Below the pieces are notes generated by a model. It did not search any database and had not been told where the DNA came from. It worked only from the letters and a program-made list of their open reading frames with translations. From Aphelocoma coerulescens (lineage: Eukaryota > Chordata > Aves > Passeriformes > Corvidae): 64,000 nt of DNA. Location: contig NW_027184085.1 of NCBI RefSeq assembly GCF_041296385.1, forward strand, positions 9,171,301 through 9,235,300, read 5' to 3'. Shown here piece after piece: positions 13,965-24,943 of this stretch. A program made the translations under genes and the position numbers. Every line of letters starts with the position of its first letter. The stretch's first letter is position 1.

Positions 13965-14055
13965 ACTGATTAATAACACTTAGCGCTTTCCAGCTCCAAA
14001 GCACATTGCAAGTATTTCCTAATTAATCCATGCAACACTCTCGTCAGGGAAGGCA
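13965..14055. repeat. Ancient MIR/L2-type 3' tail (candidate)
   Basis: The segment 'cacttagcgctttccagctc' (from about 13978) is followed by 'caaagcacattgcaagtatt', 'cctaattaatccatgcaaca' and 'gtcagggaaggcag'. This follows the order of the tail shared by MIR SINEs and L2 LINEs: AGCGCTTT, then CAAAGCGCTTTACAA, then TTAATCC-CACAACA, then GTGAGG-AGG. The match is from memory and diverged, so the exact family is open. A dense CpG cluster lies immediately to the right. Confidence 0.45.
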
Positions 14056-14232
14056 GAGTGCCACCGTCCTGACTTCCCAGGCTCGAAGCCTTCTGGCGGA
14101 CAGAGATGGAAGTGTTCATCTGCACATCGTTAGCCCCACGCTGCTGACGCTTAATGAGTTTCCTTGCAGCAGAAGGGAGCGTTGCACGGCGCGGCTCGGA
14201 GCAGATGGGGCTGGCTTGCATGCCACGCCGAG
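14041..14232. promoter_or_regulatory. Small CpG cluster (candidate regulatory)
   Basis: About 15 CpG dinucleotides fall within roughly 190-220 bp, close to the number expected without CpG decay, whereas the flanks are strongly depleted. It includes 'gcacggcgcggctcgg' at about 14184. It is too short to meet normal CpG-island length criteria, and I see no exon or splice structure beside it. A CpG-rich relic or an enhancer is as likely as a promoter. Confidence 0.3.
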
Positions 14233-14239
14233 GGGATGG

Positions 14240-14947
14240 AGAACCATGCAGTTTCCCAGCTTGCTGTCTCTTTGTGGGGCTTGTGACCAGGGGCAGGTGG
14301 ACAGTGACTGTGGGGTGCTCTCCCACTTTCTGAGCAGGGGTTCTGCCAGCTGCAAATTCAGGGGACCTAAAGAACCAATTCTGACTCCAACTCGACTTCT
14401 GCTGCAAGAAGTAGAAACCACTCAGGCAGAAAGAGCCAGTAAGGAGAGGGTTAACAACCTTCTCATGGACACACCTGAATTGTCAGCTCCTGCTAGATCT
14501 TGCACTGGCCCATGCCATGGGCGCTGGTGTCTCATGGAAGATGGAGCCTGGGAAGGGGTTAAAATGAAGAGTTTCCTAGCTGCAAGCTAGGAGCAAGAAA
14601 CAGATCATTTTTACCCAAAGCAATTTCCCTGGCAGATCATTTTCCCACCTCCCCTCCACGATTACAGCAGGTAATTGTGTCTGAATGACAAGCTCATCGC
14701 TTCTTTCTCTCCTGCTCTGTCTTGCAGCCAAGTCATGAAACTGGTCGCTGTAGGTGTCAGGCCCCAAGATGCAGCCCTCAGCCTGCTTGCAGGTAGCAGC
14801 AGCACAAGGCACAGAGGATGGCCCTTTGGGATGCCGGCTGGGGTGCCCTCGATGGCTTATCATACCTCCTGCAGCAAGCCCAAGAGCTTCACACCTGCTT
14901 CCCACAGCCTCAGCCCTGGCCAAGGGCAATTCAGCTCCGTTTTTTTT
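14240..14947. other. Unique sequence without a supportable gene
   Basis: Nothing recognised. A run of T (about 14940-14947) directly abuts the CR1 tail that follows. Confidence 0.5.
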
Positions 14948-15037
14948 CATAGAATCACAGGATGGTTTGGATTGGAAGGGGCCTTAAAGTTTAGTTTCCA
15001 CACGCCTGCCATAGGCAGGGACACCTTCCATTAGACA
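14948..15037 (-). mobile_element. CR1 LINE 3' tail, about 90 bp
   Basis: Read on the plus strand it begins 'catagaatcacaggatggtt' and continues 'ggattggaaggggcctt' to 'gggacaccttccattagac'. This is the reverse complement of the standard CR1 3' end, so the element points to the minus strand and is severely 5'-truncated. Confidence 0.88.
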
Positions 15038-16485
15038 TTTTTCAGGAGGAGCAGGGCTGTATGGTGGCTGTTTCAGTGGTACCCGGCAGCTGGGAGGGAT
15101 GGAGAACCCGGCTGCCCTGCTCTCCTGCTGCGCTGCACGGCTCCATGCGTTGAGCCCCTTGCTGTGCACTTTCACCTCGGCAGCCCTGGCTCTGCATTCC
15201 CTCCAGTGCTTCCCGGAGAGGTAGGACAGCTCCCCCCGCCCCTGCTCCTCGGGCTCATTAAAGAGGCTCATGCGGTGCCCTCTTGACACTTGTAACACAG
15301 GAGCACATGTCTTCAAAAAGCCAGGCGCTGGCGATATCCCCTGGGCCTGCCGCTGGCTTTCCTTCCCCTGCTCTCACAGCCCTCCCCAGGAGGGCTGTAA
15401 ATTTGGCAGGAGCTGCATTATTTCCAGACCAACCCTGTCTCACGTTTCCCCTGCCACTAGCTTAAGTGTCACCCCTTCCTGCTGGCCCCACCGCCTCCCC
15501 CCACCACACCTGCCCCTATGGCTGCCTGCTGTCCCCCCTGCTGGTTTTCTGGACAGATCCAGGACCCTCAGCTGGCATGGGCATGCCTGGAAATGGGTTT
15601 TTGGGTACCCCTGCATGCCCACACATGCACAGTCACGTGTGAATGCAGAGGTGTGTGTGCACGGGTGTGTCCCCTCATGCAGTCTGGGGGCTCTTACAGC
15701 ACAGCATCCTGGCTTCACATGGCCACACATGGGGTTGGGATCCTCGGAGGCCTCTGTGGGTGTCTCGTCTCTCCCACTGCCATCATGGGGACTTGAGGGC
15801 TGCTCTGTGTCCAAGGTCTTGTCGCAGGGCTTGTAGCACCCGTTGTCTCCTCTCAAAAATGGCCAGGAAAATCACTGCTTGGGGTGTGACTCAAAATCAC
15901 AGAATGACCCTTTCCAGAAGGGCCAGCAGCATCCTTCCCCGAGTCACCCAGATTCCCTTGATCCATGGCTGAATAGAGATCCAAAGGCTGAACATCTTCT
16001 CTTACACATCACTGCATGGGCATCAGGTTTGGGAGCCTTTTGTTCTGGGGAACCTGGTGCAAGCAAGGTCCCCTTTATCTTGCCCCCTTTTTGGAAGCTT
16101 TCTGGCAGAAAGCAGAAGAGTGGCTTCCTCCTTGCACCCACCAGGTCCTCAGTGTCTCAGAAATGCTAGCCTTGTTTGGAGGATCTCAAAGGCTTGTTAT
16201 TCATTAACCCCACCAGAGAGTTTCCTGGCAATTAATTTTTAATGGGTTGAAAAATTCTCTGCCTAACCCTGCTTTCTTCAGAACGAGCCTCCAAAGCCGT
16301 TGCTCACCCTCTTGATGTTTCTAATCATTATCTCCAACATTCCTTTAGCTGTTTCAGAAACCAAAGCTGGGGAAGAAATTGGAAAGTGTTATTATTTCAT
16401 TTGGGTTAAACTGTATCGCTTCAAGTTTCTCTCCCCCTGGGCACAATCATCAGCATATCTGATCAGCAAACATCTGCCTAAGCCA
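15038..16485. other. Unique sequence without a supportable gene
   Basis: No family resemblance in any frame. 'aatcacagaatgacc' near 15894 faintly resembles a CR1 3' tip but lacks supporting sequence on either side. Confidence 0.5.
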
Positions 16486-17210
16486 CCCGCTCACGCCTCC
16501 CGGGAAATTTGGGGAATAAAAAAAACTGAGACGAAGCCACTGACGTCACCTCCCGGCTTTTGCTCTTTCCCCCTGAGTTTTATTTCTAAGGGACATTTGC
16601 ATAGAAAGAGGATCTTTGTTTCTGAAGGTTTTGCCAACTCCCGCTGCCGACTCCCCCCATCTGGAAGCTTAATCCTTTCCCCGTGGTGGCTGCGGAAATC
16701 GGAGCTGCGCGCCGAAGTGGTCCCTGCCTCCTCCAACCCCCTCCCACCACCCAAGGGTGCATCAACCTCACGGGTGCCTCGTATCACCCTCAAAATCTGG
16801 CAGCAAAGAGGCTTGGGGCACCGCTTTGGGATGCCTGTGCTGGCGGCGGTCTTGGCACCCCGCCTCACCCATCCCGCGCCTCAGTTTCCCTGGGCAGAGC
16901 TGCTCTGGTACGTGTCATCTCCAGAGAGCGCTAATGCGGATTAATTGCCACCCATAAAGTCCTTGCAACACGTGAAGAGTGACACTGACGCATAAACAAC
17001 CGGAGTAGTTTGTGCAGCGCTCAAAGGGAATGAAGTGCTAAATTAGTCATACAACAGGCATGGCCATCGCAGCACATCAGGCGTCGCTGGCGCTGGGACC
17101 AGCTCGGCTGAAGCCTGGAAAGCCTCCTGGACACCCATCCACCCTTCCCACTGCCTCTGCTGCCTGCCCCCGCAACAGACCCGCTGACTTTATTGGCTAA
17201 ACCGAGATTT
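16486..17210. promoter_or_regulatory. CpG-enriched block with CRE, octamer and E-box (candidate)
   Basis: By hand count about 34 CpG occur in about 700 bp, well above the flanks, with GC near 55%. Perfect consensus sites seen directly are the palindromic CRE TGACGTCA (16541-16548), the POU octamer ATTTGCAT (16595-16602) and the E-box CACGTG (16969-16974). There is also a TGACGCA-like site followed by an ATAAACA forkhead-like core near 16986-16998. No TATA-plus-initiator arrangement or first exon is evident. It could be an enhancer, an alternative promoter or simply less-methylated DNA. Functional meaning is inference. Confidence 0.35.
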
Positions 17211-19845
17211 TTATAACTCAGCTGCTTAAAACATGTCTGGGTTTTCTTGTGGGCATTTCCCCCTTCTCCCAAAATCATGTATGAATTTATTCTGCTTCTT
17301 TTTTTTTTTCTCAAGATGAAAAAGCAGGAGATGGGGCACAGACTTTCAAAAAAACCTCTTCGGTAAAAATACCTATTTGTTTCACTAAAAAAAAAAAAAT
17401 TAAGCTTTTTTATATTTAGCTCCCCTCTGATGGAAATTTTTAAACAAAACAGAATTTTCCCAGGGAAATAATCTTTGTTTTTTTCCTCACATGTCAAAAA
17501 GGCATATTTTATCCCTTCTCCTCCTAAAAATAATATTGAGATGAAAAACATCTTGAGGAGCTGCAAGAGCTCTCAACCTCTGTGGTCAGTACTACGTGGA
17601 GGGAGGAAAGCAACGAGAGCATCTTCCCCAAAGGAAGAGAATGCTGCTGCAAGGCAGGTAGCTGCAAGGATAAATCCTAAGGGATGGGCTTTTCTCTTTT
17701 TTCCTTTTTCTTTTTTTTTTTCTTTTAAATCTAGAGCCTGCAATGTCACCTCATTTAAATCAGCACAGGTGGCAGACGCTTAGCTGGGGTTTGTGTGTTG
17801 TGGTGTATTTTGTCACATGGGTTCAAAGCAAAACCTGCCCTGCCATTCAAAATGGAAACTCTGGGCAGCTCCTTGGGTATGGGTGTGGATCCATACCCAT
17901 CCCACCACCTCCTAAACTCATGCTCTGGACGTCAGGAAGAATGCTTTGGCTCCTGGCATTTGCAGCATTACCTGGGAAAGAAAAACACCTCTGGCCTTGA
18001 CCTGTGGGCAAGCCTCCAGAACAGGAGGCTTGGAAGAGCAGTGTAATTCCTTTACAGAGCTTTATAATTGATCTGAAGTCACAGGGAAGCAATTAATATG
18101 GAGCCCCATACAACTGCTTCAAAGCATGGCTGGATTTTTCACCCCATAACAGCTAAAATCTAGGAAAGGGATCCAGTGGAAATTGTGTTTTGAATGAATG
18201 AAGCTCCTCCTGCAGCATTTGCAAGTGCAGCTGGTTTTTCAGACAGATTTTTTTTGTTCTTTCTGTTGAAAATGCCAAACTGTTGAAAGCAAAACAGCTT
18301 GTGAAAATGCGTCGATTGTGAGGAAACTTCATTCTCACAGAAAGAAAAAGGGAGGAAGTGGTCAAAACATCAAAATGCTTGTGCATAATGCACTGTAATG
18401 TATATAAAATAATTTAATAATAATGGGTAATTAAAATCAGGACAAAACATTTTGATTTTATCCAACTGTGCAGAGTTGAGTGACTCAAAACCATTAAATT
18501 CCAGTTCACAGGGAAAGCTCTGCCTTTGTTTTGCTCCATTTTGGAATGAGGACTGTGTTGAAACACGGGATTCTCCTGAGGAACAATATCTGAATTTCCT
18601 CTCAGCAGCAGCTGCTGAGGGAGATGGGCAGGTCTGCTGGAAGAGGGGAACAGGGGTTTCTACCAGGGAGCTGGGTAGGAGCTGGAGTGAATTCCTGTGG
18701 GAAAGCCAGGCTTGGGACTGACCTGCAGCACAGCAGGAATCCATCCTGGGCAAAGAGTGAGGAGCCAAGGCGGATTGGACTCTGGGGATGACTTCAGTGG
18801 TGTGCACTGAATGTCCAACTTCCTTGGACCTGTGTGAGCCAGCTGGGCCAGTGACATCTCCATGAGCGCTGGTTCCCAGTGGGAAACCAGCTGGCTGAAA
18901 GCACATGTGCAGTTTGGGGAGAGTAACACGCGCCAGGGTGTTCTGGCAGGGCAAAACCAGTCCGAGCATCACCTCCCCGAGTGGGTGCTCTGCTCCCCAC
19001 CATGCACAGCCTGCCCTGGCCCACAGGCTCATCATGAACCCCACACAACATCCTTGTTTTTCAGGGGCTGTTTTATGAAAGCAAAGACAAACCTGTGATG
19101 CTGATGACACAAGTGGTGATAAGGAATTAAAACCATTTCCAGCCTCTTTTCTTGTGCACTGCTGGAAAGTCAGGAGTAAATCGGAGATAATGAGCAACTG
19201 TCTTTGAGCACAGCCAAAGGAAGATAGTCCTGTTTTTATGATTAATTGCAGATTAATTCATTTTATATTAGAAGATGTACTACTTTCTGTTTCCTCATTG
19301 TGGGCTTTTCTTCTGTTTGTTGTTTGAGAAAGGCAATAAATACCATTAGGCAAATGGGTTTCAAAGTGTCATGTGAAATGGAAACCTAGGCTTTCAAATG
19401 TGACTTTCATTTGGGTTGTGTGAGGGGTTTTTCTGGTTTTTGTTCTTGATTTGTTTTTGCTTTTGCCTCAGCCCCATTAAACATGCATGTCTCTCATAAA
19501 GAGAGATGCAGACATGGAAACCTGGATGCTCAAACAGTGCTTCAAAATGGGGTGTAGGATGCTGCACTTGTGGCTTCACACCACACTCACTGGGGCAATT
19601 TTGTTATCACACAATGGATGACATGGTGGGGGGAGGTGAGGAGGGGCTGTTACTTTTTTCACGTGTCTTAAGAGCAATTTTGAGATTTTTGCATCCTAAA
19701 AGGACCCTTCAGCTATTGAAAAGAGGGTAGTCTCCTTTCAACCAGCCAGCTGGAAAAGCCTGCAAACTTTCAAAATCACAATTGTATTTACAGTAGCTAA
19801 ACAATCATTTAAGGGGTGAAAGTTCCTTCTTTCAGAGGAAAGAGG
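17211..19845. other. Unique, partly AT-rich sequence without a supportable gene
   Basis: It contains A/T homopolymers (T-run near 17301-17312, A-run near 17387-17399) and a T-rich tract at about 17696-17730. A 275-codon minus-strand open frame (18370-19197) has no recognisable domain or start context and is probably chance. Confidence 0.5.
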
Positions 19846-20423
19846 TGTTTTGGTTGCGCTGTAATTTAATTGCAACTAAAGTACTTGTCTGAGGCTCACT
19901 CACTCCCTGCTCTTCCCTCTGGTGGGATGGGGAGTAGATTCAGAAAAAGGTAAAACAAGCAGGCTGAGGTAAGAAAAGGTTAATAATGGAAATAAAGTAA
20001 TATATAATAAAACAACAATAATAATAATTATGAAAAGGAGAGAGGTAGAGAGGAATAAAACCCCAGACAGACTGGTGCACAACACAATTGCTCACACTCA
20101 CTGGTCAATGCCCAGCCCATTCCCCTGCAGCAATTGGTGTCTCTCAGTCAGCTGTCCCCGGTTTATGCCCTGGGCATGATGTTCTGTGGTATGGAATACC
20201 CCTTTGGCCAGTTTGGGTCAGCTCTCCCAGCCATAATCCCTCTTGTGCACCTGCTTCTTGTACACCTGCTCTCTGGCCTGAAAAGTCTTTAATTTAGGGT
20301 AAGCCATACTGAGGAACAGCTAAACCATCAGTGTGCTATCAACATTATTCTCATACTAAATCCAAATCACAGCACTGTACCAGGTACTTAAAAAGAAATT
20401 AGTTCTATCCCAGCAAACCCAGG
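19846..20423 (-). mobile_element. Diverged solo LTR, avian endogenous retrovirus (ERVL-like)
   Basis: The plus strand shows, in order, 'gtgggatggggag' near 19922, an AT-rich block with AATAAT repeats (20005-20030), 'caatgcccagcccattcccc' near 20105, 'tatggaatacccctttggcc' near 20191, 'agtttgggtcagct' and 'agttctatcccagca' near 20401. This is the reverse of an LTR family I know as common in birds, so transcription would run to the minus strand. Suggested ends are TGTTTTGG at 19846 and about 20423. The flanks AGAGG and ATAGG would be a 4-of-5 target duplication, which is only suggestive. No internal gag/pol/env sequence is present on either side, so it is a solo LTR. Confidence 0.8.
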
Positions 20424-20524
20424 ATAGGCTGGTACTCCCTCTGCCAAGCCTTTTATGACGAAAATGGCATCTGAAAGTCTTCCTCCATCAGTGTTTGCAA
20501 TTACAAGGCCGGTTTGGGTCAGTT

Positions 20525-20620
20525 TTCCTCTAGTGGTTAGAGTATGGGATTGGCATGTCCAAATTCGAAAGTCTCCAGCCCAGCTGGTGATTATTGACTT
20601 TCCTTATTGTTGCTGAGATA
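20525..20620 (+). repeat. tRNA-like SINE head (MIR/CORE-SINE type, candidate)
   Basis: 'ctctagtggttagagtatgg' at about 20529 resembles a box A / D-arm, and 'aaattcgaaag' at 20561-20571 resembles box B. The order and wording match the 5' head of ancient tRNA-derived SINEs (AGTGGTTAGAGCA...GGGTTCGAA). Box spacing is shorter than in a working tRNA and no acceptor stem can be formed, so this is not a tRNA gene. The SINE core and tail are not clearly visible downstream. Confidence 0.42.
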
Positions 20621-20623
20621 ACA

Positions 20624-23600
20624 CTGTGATGCTGATGTTTTTTCCCAGGGCAGGGCTTCTCTCCTGCTCCATCTCTAAAAACGCAGGGTCCAGGAGGAGA
20701 CGTGATCTCCCCAGGTCTTGGTAGCATGGCAGGACTGACATGGAGAAAGTGGGGACCTGAAGTGAGCTGGTGACACCCCCTGATGATGCTGCTCCCATCT
20801 CTGTCCCCTCCCTTGCTGCCACCCTCCCAAACCCCAGCCACACCTTGTGCTTTCCCCGCTCTGTGGCCGGCAGTGCTGGCCCTTGGTGCCCCTTTGTTTG
20901 GTTCTCCTGTTACTTTTTATTGCTCTTCACATCCACTGCAGTTTATTTGGGTCTGAATGTGATAAACTCCATATTTGCGCTTTTTAAAAAGCCAAATATT
21001 TGTGGAAAGTAGTACTTAGCCAGGCTCATATTCCATCCTTAGCACAAATCTAATCCAGATACAAGCCAAACAGCAGGACCACAACTGCTCTTAATATGCA
21101 CTGTGTTTTTAGCATAAGAGTTTTCATTAAGGGGAGAAGATACCAGCTTTTTAATTGTGTCAGGGTTATTCCCCATAGCTGTGCCAGGCCCACCCTGGGC
21201 TCCCTAGCTGCCTTCACCCTTGCAGGGGTAACTCTGACCCTTAAAACCCCAAACTTCCTTCTTGCTGCTCCAGCCTGGTCTTTCTTCACCCACTTTGCTG
21301 AAGAAGCTGAAGCATCTGTCTTTGTGGGAGTGTGAAAAGATGATCAGTGATTGAGGAGACCACATTTTCAAAGAGGATTTGATTTAGTCTATTAATTGGA
21401 TTTAGTCCATTAATTAATTTTGATTTGGTCTATTAATTTTCAGGCTTGGTTCTGATAATCTCTTTGTTATCCCCCTTGTTCTCTCTAAAGGTTTCCTTTT
21501 CTGTCTACCAAGCCCCAGAGATCCTCCTGAGCTAAGTGGTGAAAATGCAATTTATGATTCTGAATGCTTCCTTGTGGAGCTCATAAACCCATGCTAATCC
21601 ACGGATATGATTAACAAAGCAGCTCTGCTTTACCAAGGGAGCTAGCTGGGCATTGATGGGGAGGTCTTGTCTTCAGGTCTGAACCATTCCCAAATCTCCC
21701 TAGTCCAGCTCAAACCTCTGAGGGAGAGCAGGGTTGGAGCAGATGGTTAATCCAGCATCCCTGACACGTAGGGGTGATACAAGGTCTTCTGTTTCACAGC
21801 AAAGGAGAAGGAAGGGGTTACAGAGGTGTTGCAATGCCAAGATACTTCCCTGGCTTCCCCACTACCCTCCTCAACAACCTTTTCTATCTCCAAGGAGACT
21901 CACCATATCAATAAGCCTTGTTTTCACCTGAAAGACTATCTGGAAGCTTTCTCAACTTCTTTCCCTTCTGACCACGCTGTGGTCTTACCCTGAGCTGTAG
22001 CTGAGCTCTGCTCCAAGGTCAGTACTACTCACTATGAAAACCTGTTGTTTGTTCATCTCTTTGATGTCACACACAGCACTGATCCCTCACCTCAGAGGAA
22101 TGCTGCAGCACAGCAAAACGCTCATGAAGGATGATGAGCAGTGTGGAACAGTCCCCGTTCTGACAAGTGCATGAGTGACTTTGCTCATGCCGGTCCAGGA
22201 CAGAGGTAGCCAAAGATATGTGGTAAAAGTCCCAGTAAGGGGGCAAAAGGCAGTGTGAGAAGCAGAGGGCAGGACAGGTTGCTAAAAGCAGGTATTTAGC
22301 AGGTGTTAAAAGCAAGGCAAAGGAACATGTGATCGACCTGTGGAACTGGTCGCTGTATGATGGTGTGAAACCTAAACGTTTGTGAGGGTTTAAGGAGAGA
22401 CTAAAGAGAATGTTCTCCTGGGATACTGAGGAAAGGGGTGCCTGGTCCTAGCCAGCATGGCCCCCATCCCTTTCAAGGCTGTGTCCCCTCTACTGAGGCA
22501 GCCAGATGGAACCACAATGGTGTTGAAACCTAGTAGGGTTGAGGCTGAGCCAACAACCACCAAGCACAGATTCTCTCTTCAGGCACTGCTGCTTGTGAAA
22601 GTCACACTTAGGGAGCCCAGGTGGGAGTATCTACTCATCCTGGGCTCCAGCACTGTGATCCCTCCCATGTCTGATCCCTTCAGGTTGTGTGAACAGGATC
22701 CAGGCTACACAAGACTCTTCAGGAACTTCTCTCATGGAGGGTCTGAAGGGTCCCAGCAGGGGCAGAGTGTGTTGTGCATGGACAGACCCTACTGTGCGCT
22801 CCTCACAGGTGTAAGCTCAGGGCTGCAACAGGATCTGTTCCCACCAGAGTCTGTCTTGTTTGGATCTGCTCTGGTGTGCCTGTCTCTGGTCTGCAGACTG
22901 GCACTCAGCTCTGTTTGCAAGCTTCATTTTGTTTAGGTAGAAGGGAAGGAAAGGCAATCTCAACTGCCTGTTTTCTGCATGACTTTCCTAGCCTGAGGCT
23001 TCACCAGCTTCAGTCTATTCAATGGATCACAGCCTCTCCTGAGCTCACATGCTCCCACACTTTCTCCCTGAAAATTCTTTCCTCTCACTCCTGTGCCTTC
23101 CAGGGAGCACCTTGCAATCCTTCCTGCCTCCCTATCCTACATCTTCCTTTGTTACCAACCTCTTGAGTGATCCAATTCAGCCACCGCCAAACCCTAAAAC
23201 ATTGGTGTGCTCTGTGATTTACAAAGCACATTGCCTCCAGTGGATTCCTTGCCTGATGTTTTCAGAGCCCTTTTGGGTAGCAAAGAAGCTATACATCACA
23301 GAGCAGTTGTGTTTTTCTCTTTTTTTTTTATGTTTCAGGGGATTGAGGGATTTCTGAGCATTCCTTGAAGTAGTTACAAGCGTTCGGAGCTGAGAAGATG
23401 AGCTGGACTCCGACACCTGAACATGAGGTCTCTGAGTATTCACAGAAGTTAAATCCTGGCTCCAAGGGCCTTTCTCATCTTTCTTGGGACTGTCATCAGT
23501 GAGCTAACACAGAAAGACAGCAGGGTTTAATGTCCTGAGCAGGACTAAAACAGGCTGTCCTCTATGTGTGCCCAGAAACCCACAAGGGAGTCTGCAGACA

Positions 23601-24943
23601 TCACTCTGGGAGTCTCTGAAAGGACAGATGAGATCTTTCTCAGCTCATTAGGATCCAGCTGCAGTTGTGTAGCACCTTCTCTCCCTCCTTGTGACATGTG
23701 TGACCTGGAGCTGGGTGTACATGTGCAGCTGCCCACCCCAGAGCAGCTCCTTGGCTGAGACCTGTCACACTCATTCCACCAGGGGAGAACGGGCAGCAGA
23801 GAAGCTGCAGCCTGGAAAGCATCTCAGCATCAAGGTTTGGCTACCCAAGCTCAGAGGAGGTCAAGGACAGCATTTTTCTGTTTTCTTTGGGTCTGGATAG
23901 GAAAAGTTCAGAGCACAGCTCCTCTGTGCTGTGTGTTGGGCTATGGAGGAGGAGGAGGGGACTTTTATCCAGGTGGGTTCCTCTCTTTTCCTTGCAGTGG
24001 AAGGGAAGGACAGAGGTTTTGTTCTGCACTACAGCTCCATTCTCCCTCCCAGTCTCTCCCTGGAGCTGGCTGTGGGGGAAATGCATGTGCAGGGATGACA
24101 GCCAGGGTAGCTGTTGCAAGGGGATGGTGGGACCAGGCAGACCCTTCCAGTGGCTGAAATCTTGGTGTACACCCCAAGCTTTGAGAAGAAAAACTCTACA
24201 GGCTCCTCACATTTTAGGCATCCAGGCCTTGCACATCAGGAAGCTTAATGCACTTCTCTGGAGCTGTCAGCTGGAATTTTGGCAGCTGTGGTTCCCAGGG
24301 CGGTGCTGTGTTCCCATCCTCCCATGGTCAGACTTGGAAGCCTCAGTGCCCAGCTCCACCCCTCCCACATGGATGCCCTTGGAGGAGCCATCCTCCCCTT
24401 GGGGTTCCCCTGCTGCTCGGCCCAAGCATGTCTGACACACTGTGCTGCCCTGAGCTGTCAATATGTGCGGGAGAGGCCCTGAGGAGAAGCAAAAGTGCTG
24501 GAAGGACATGCTCATCATACTCATTTCCACAGCCTTGCTCAGCTAGGTGCAAGCCTAGGGGCCACAAAACATCATACTTGGGAGTCTAAGCAATCTGGGT
24601 GGCTGGAGAGGTCCAGAAGCCAGAGGCTGGAGGCATCCTGGGATTAATGCTGCAGGAGTGAGGGGGAGTATGCCACACTGAAAGGGGCTGGTGACAATTA
24701 GTTCCAAACACAGCAAACTGTAATCACCGAATTATTCAAGAATAATTATGCCTTGATAACAACATTACACTTTCTATTTCCCTTATTGCTGTTCTTGTTA
24801 AATATAATTACCATGCAAATTGCACAGCATAAGCAAGCCCAGGTGATTAAAAGGGCCATGGAGGCCTTGGGAGCAGAAACTGAGGTGGCTACAAGAACAT
24901 ATCTCTCTGCTTGCTTAGCTGTTTGTCCAGATTTTCACGTGGG
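20624..24943. other. Unique sequence without a supportable gene
   Basis: No exon or interspersed repeat recognised. It contains a three-copy 17-nt AT-rich motif at 21381-21438 (separate entry) and short T-runs near 23321. A 182-codon plus-strand open frame at 23887-24435 has no recognisable family. Confidence 0.5.
21381..21438. repeat. Three copies of a 17-nt GATTTRGTCYATTAATT motif
   Basis: GATTTAGTCTATTAATT (21381-21397), GATTTAGTCCATTAATT (21399-21415) and GATTTGGTCTATTAATT (21422-21438) lie in direct orientation at spacings of 18 and 23 bp. Each contains ATTA/TAAT homeodomain-type cores. It could be a decayed minisatellite or a homotypic binding-site cluster. Confidence 0.8.

Noticed and set aside
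15890..15960. Possible CR1 3' tip ('aatcacagaatgacc')
   Set aside because: Only about 15 bases match; the flanking sequence does not follow the CR1 pattern.
16300..16944. 214-codon plus-strand open frame across the CpG-enriched block
   Set aside because: No family resemblance; openness is explained by GC content. I kept the block as regulatory candidate only.
18370..19197. 275-codon minus-strand open frame, the longest in the window
   Set aside because: No recognisable domain, composition typical of chance frames, no supporting splice or promoter context, and overlapping frames on the other strand.
20525..20575. Functional tRNA gene
   Set aside because: Box A to box B distance is too short and no acceptor stem can be formed; treated as a SINE-head candidate.
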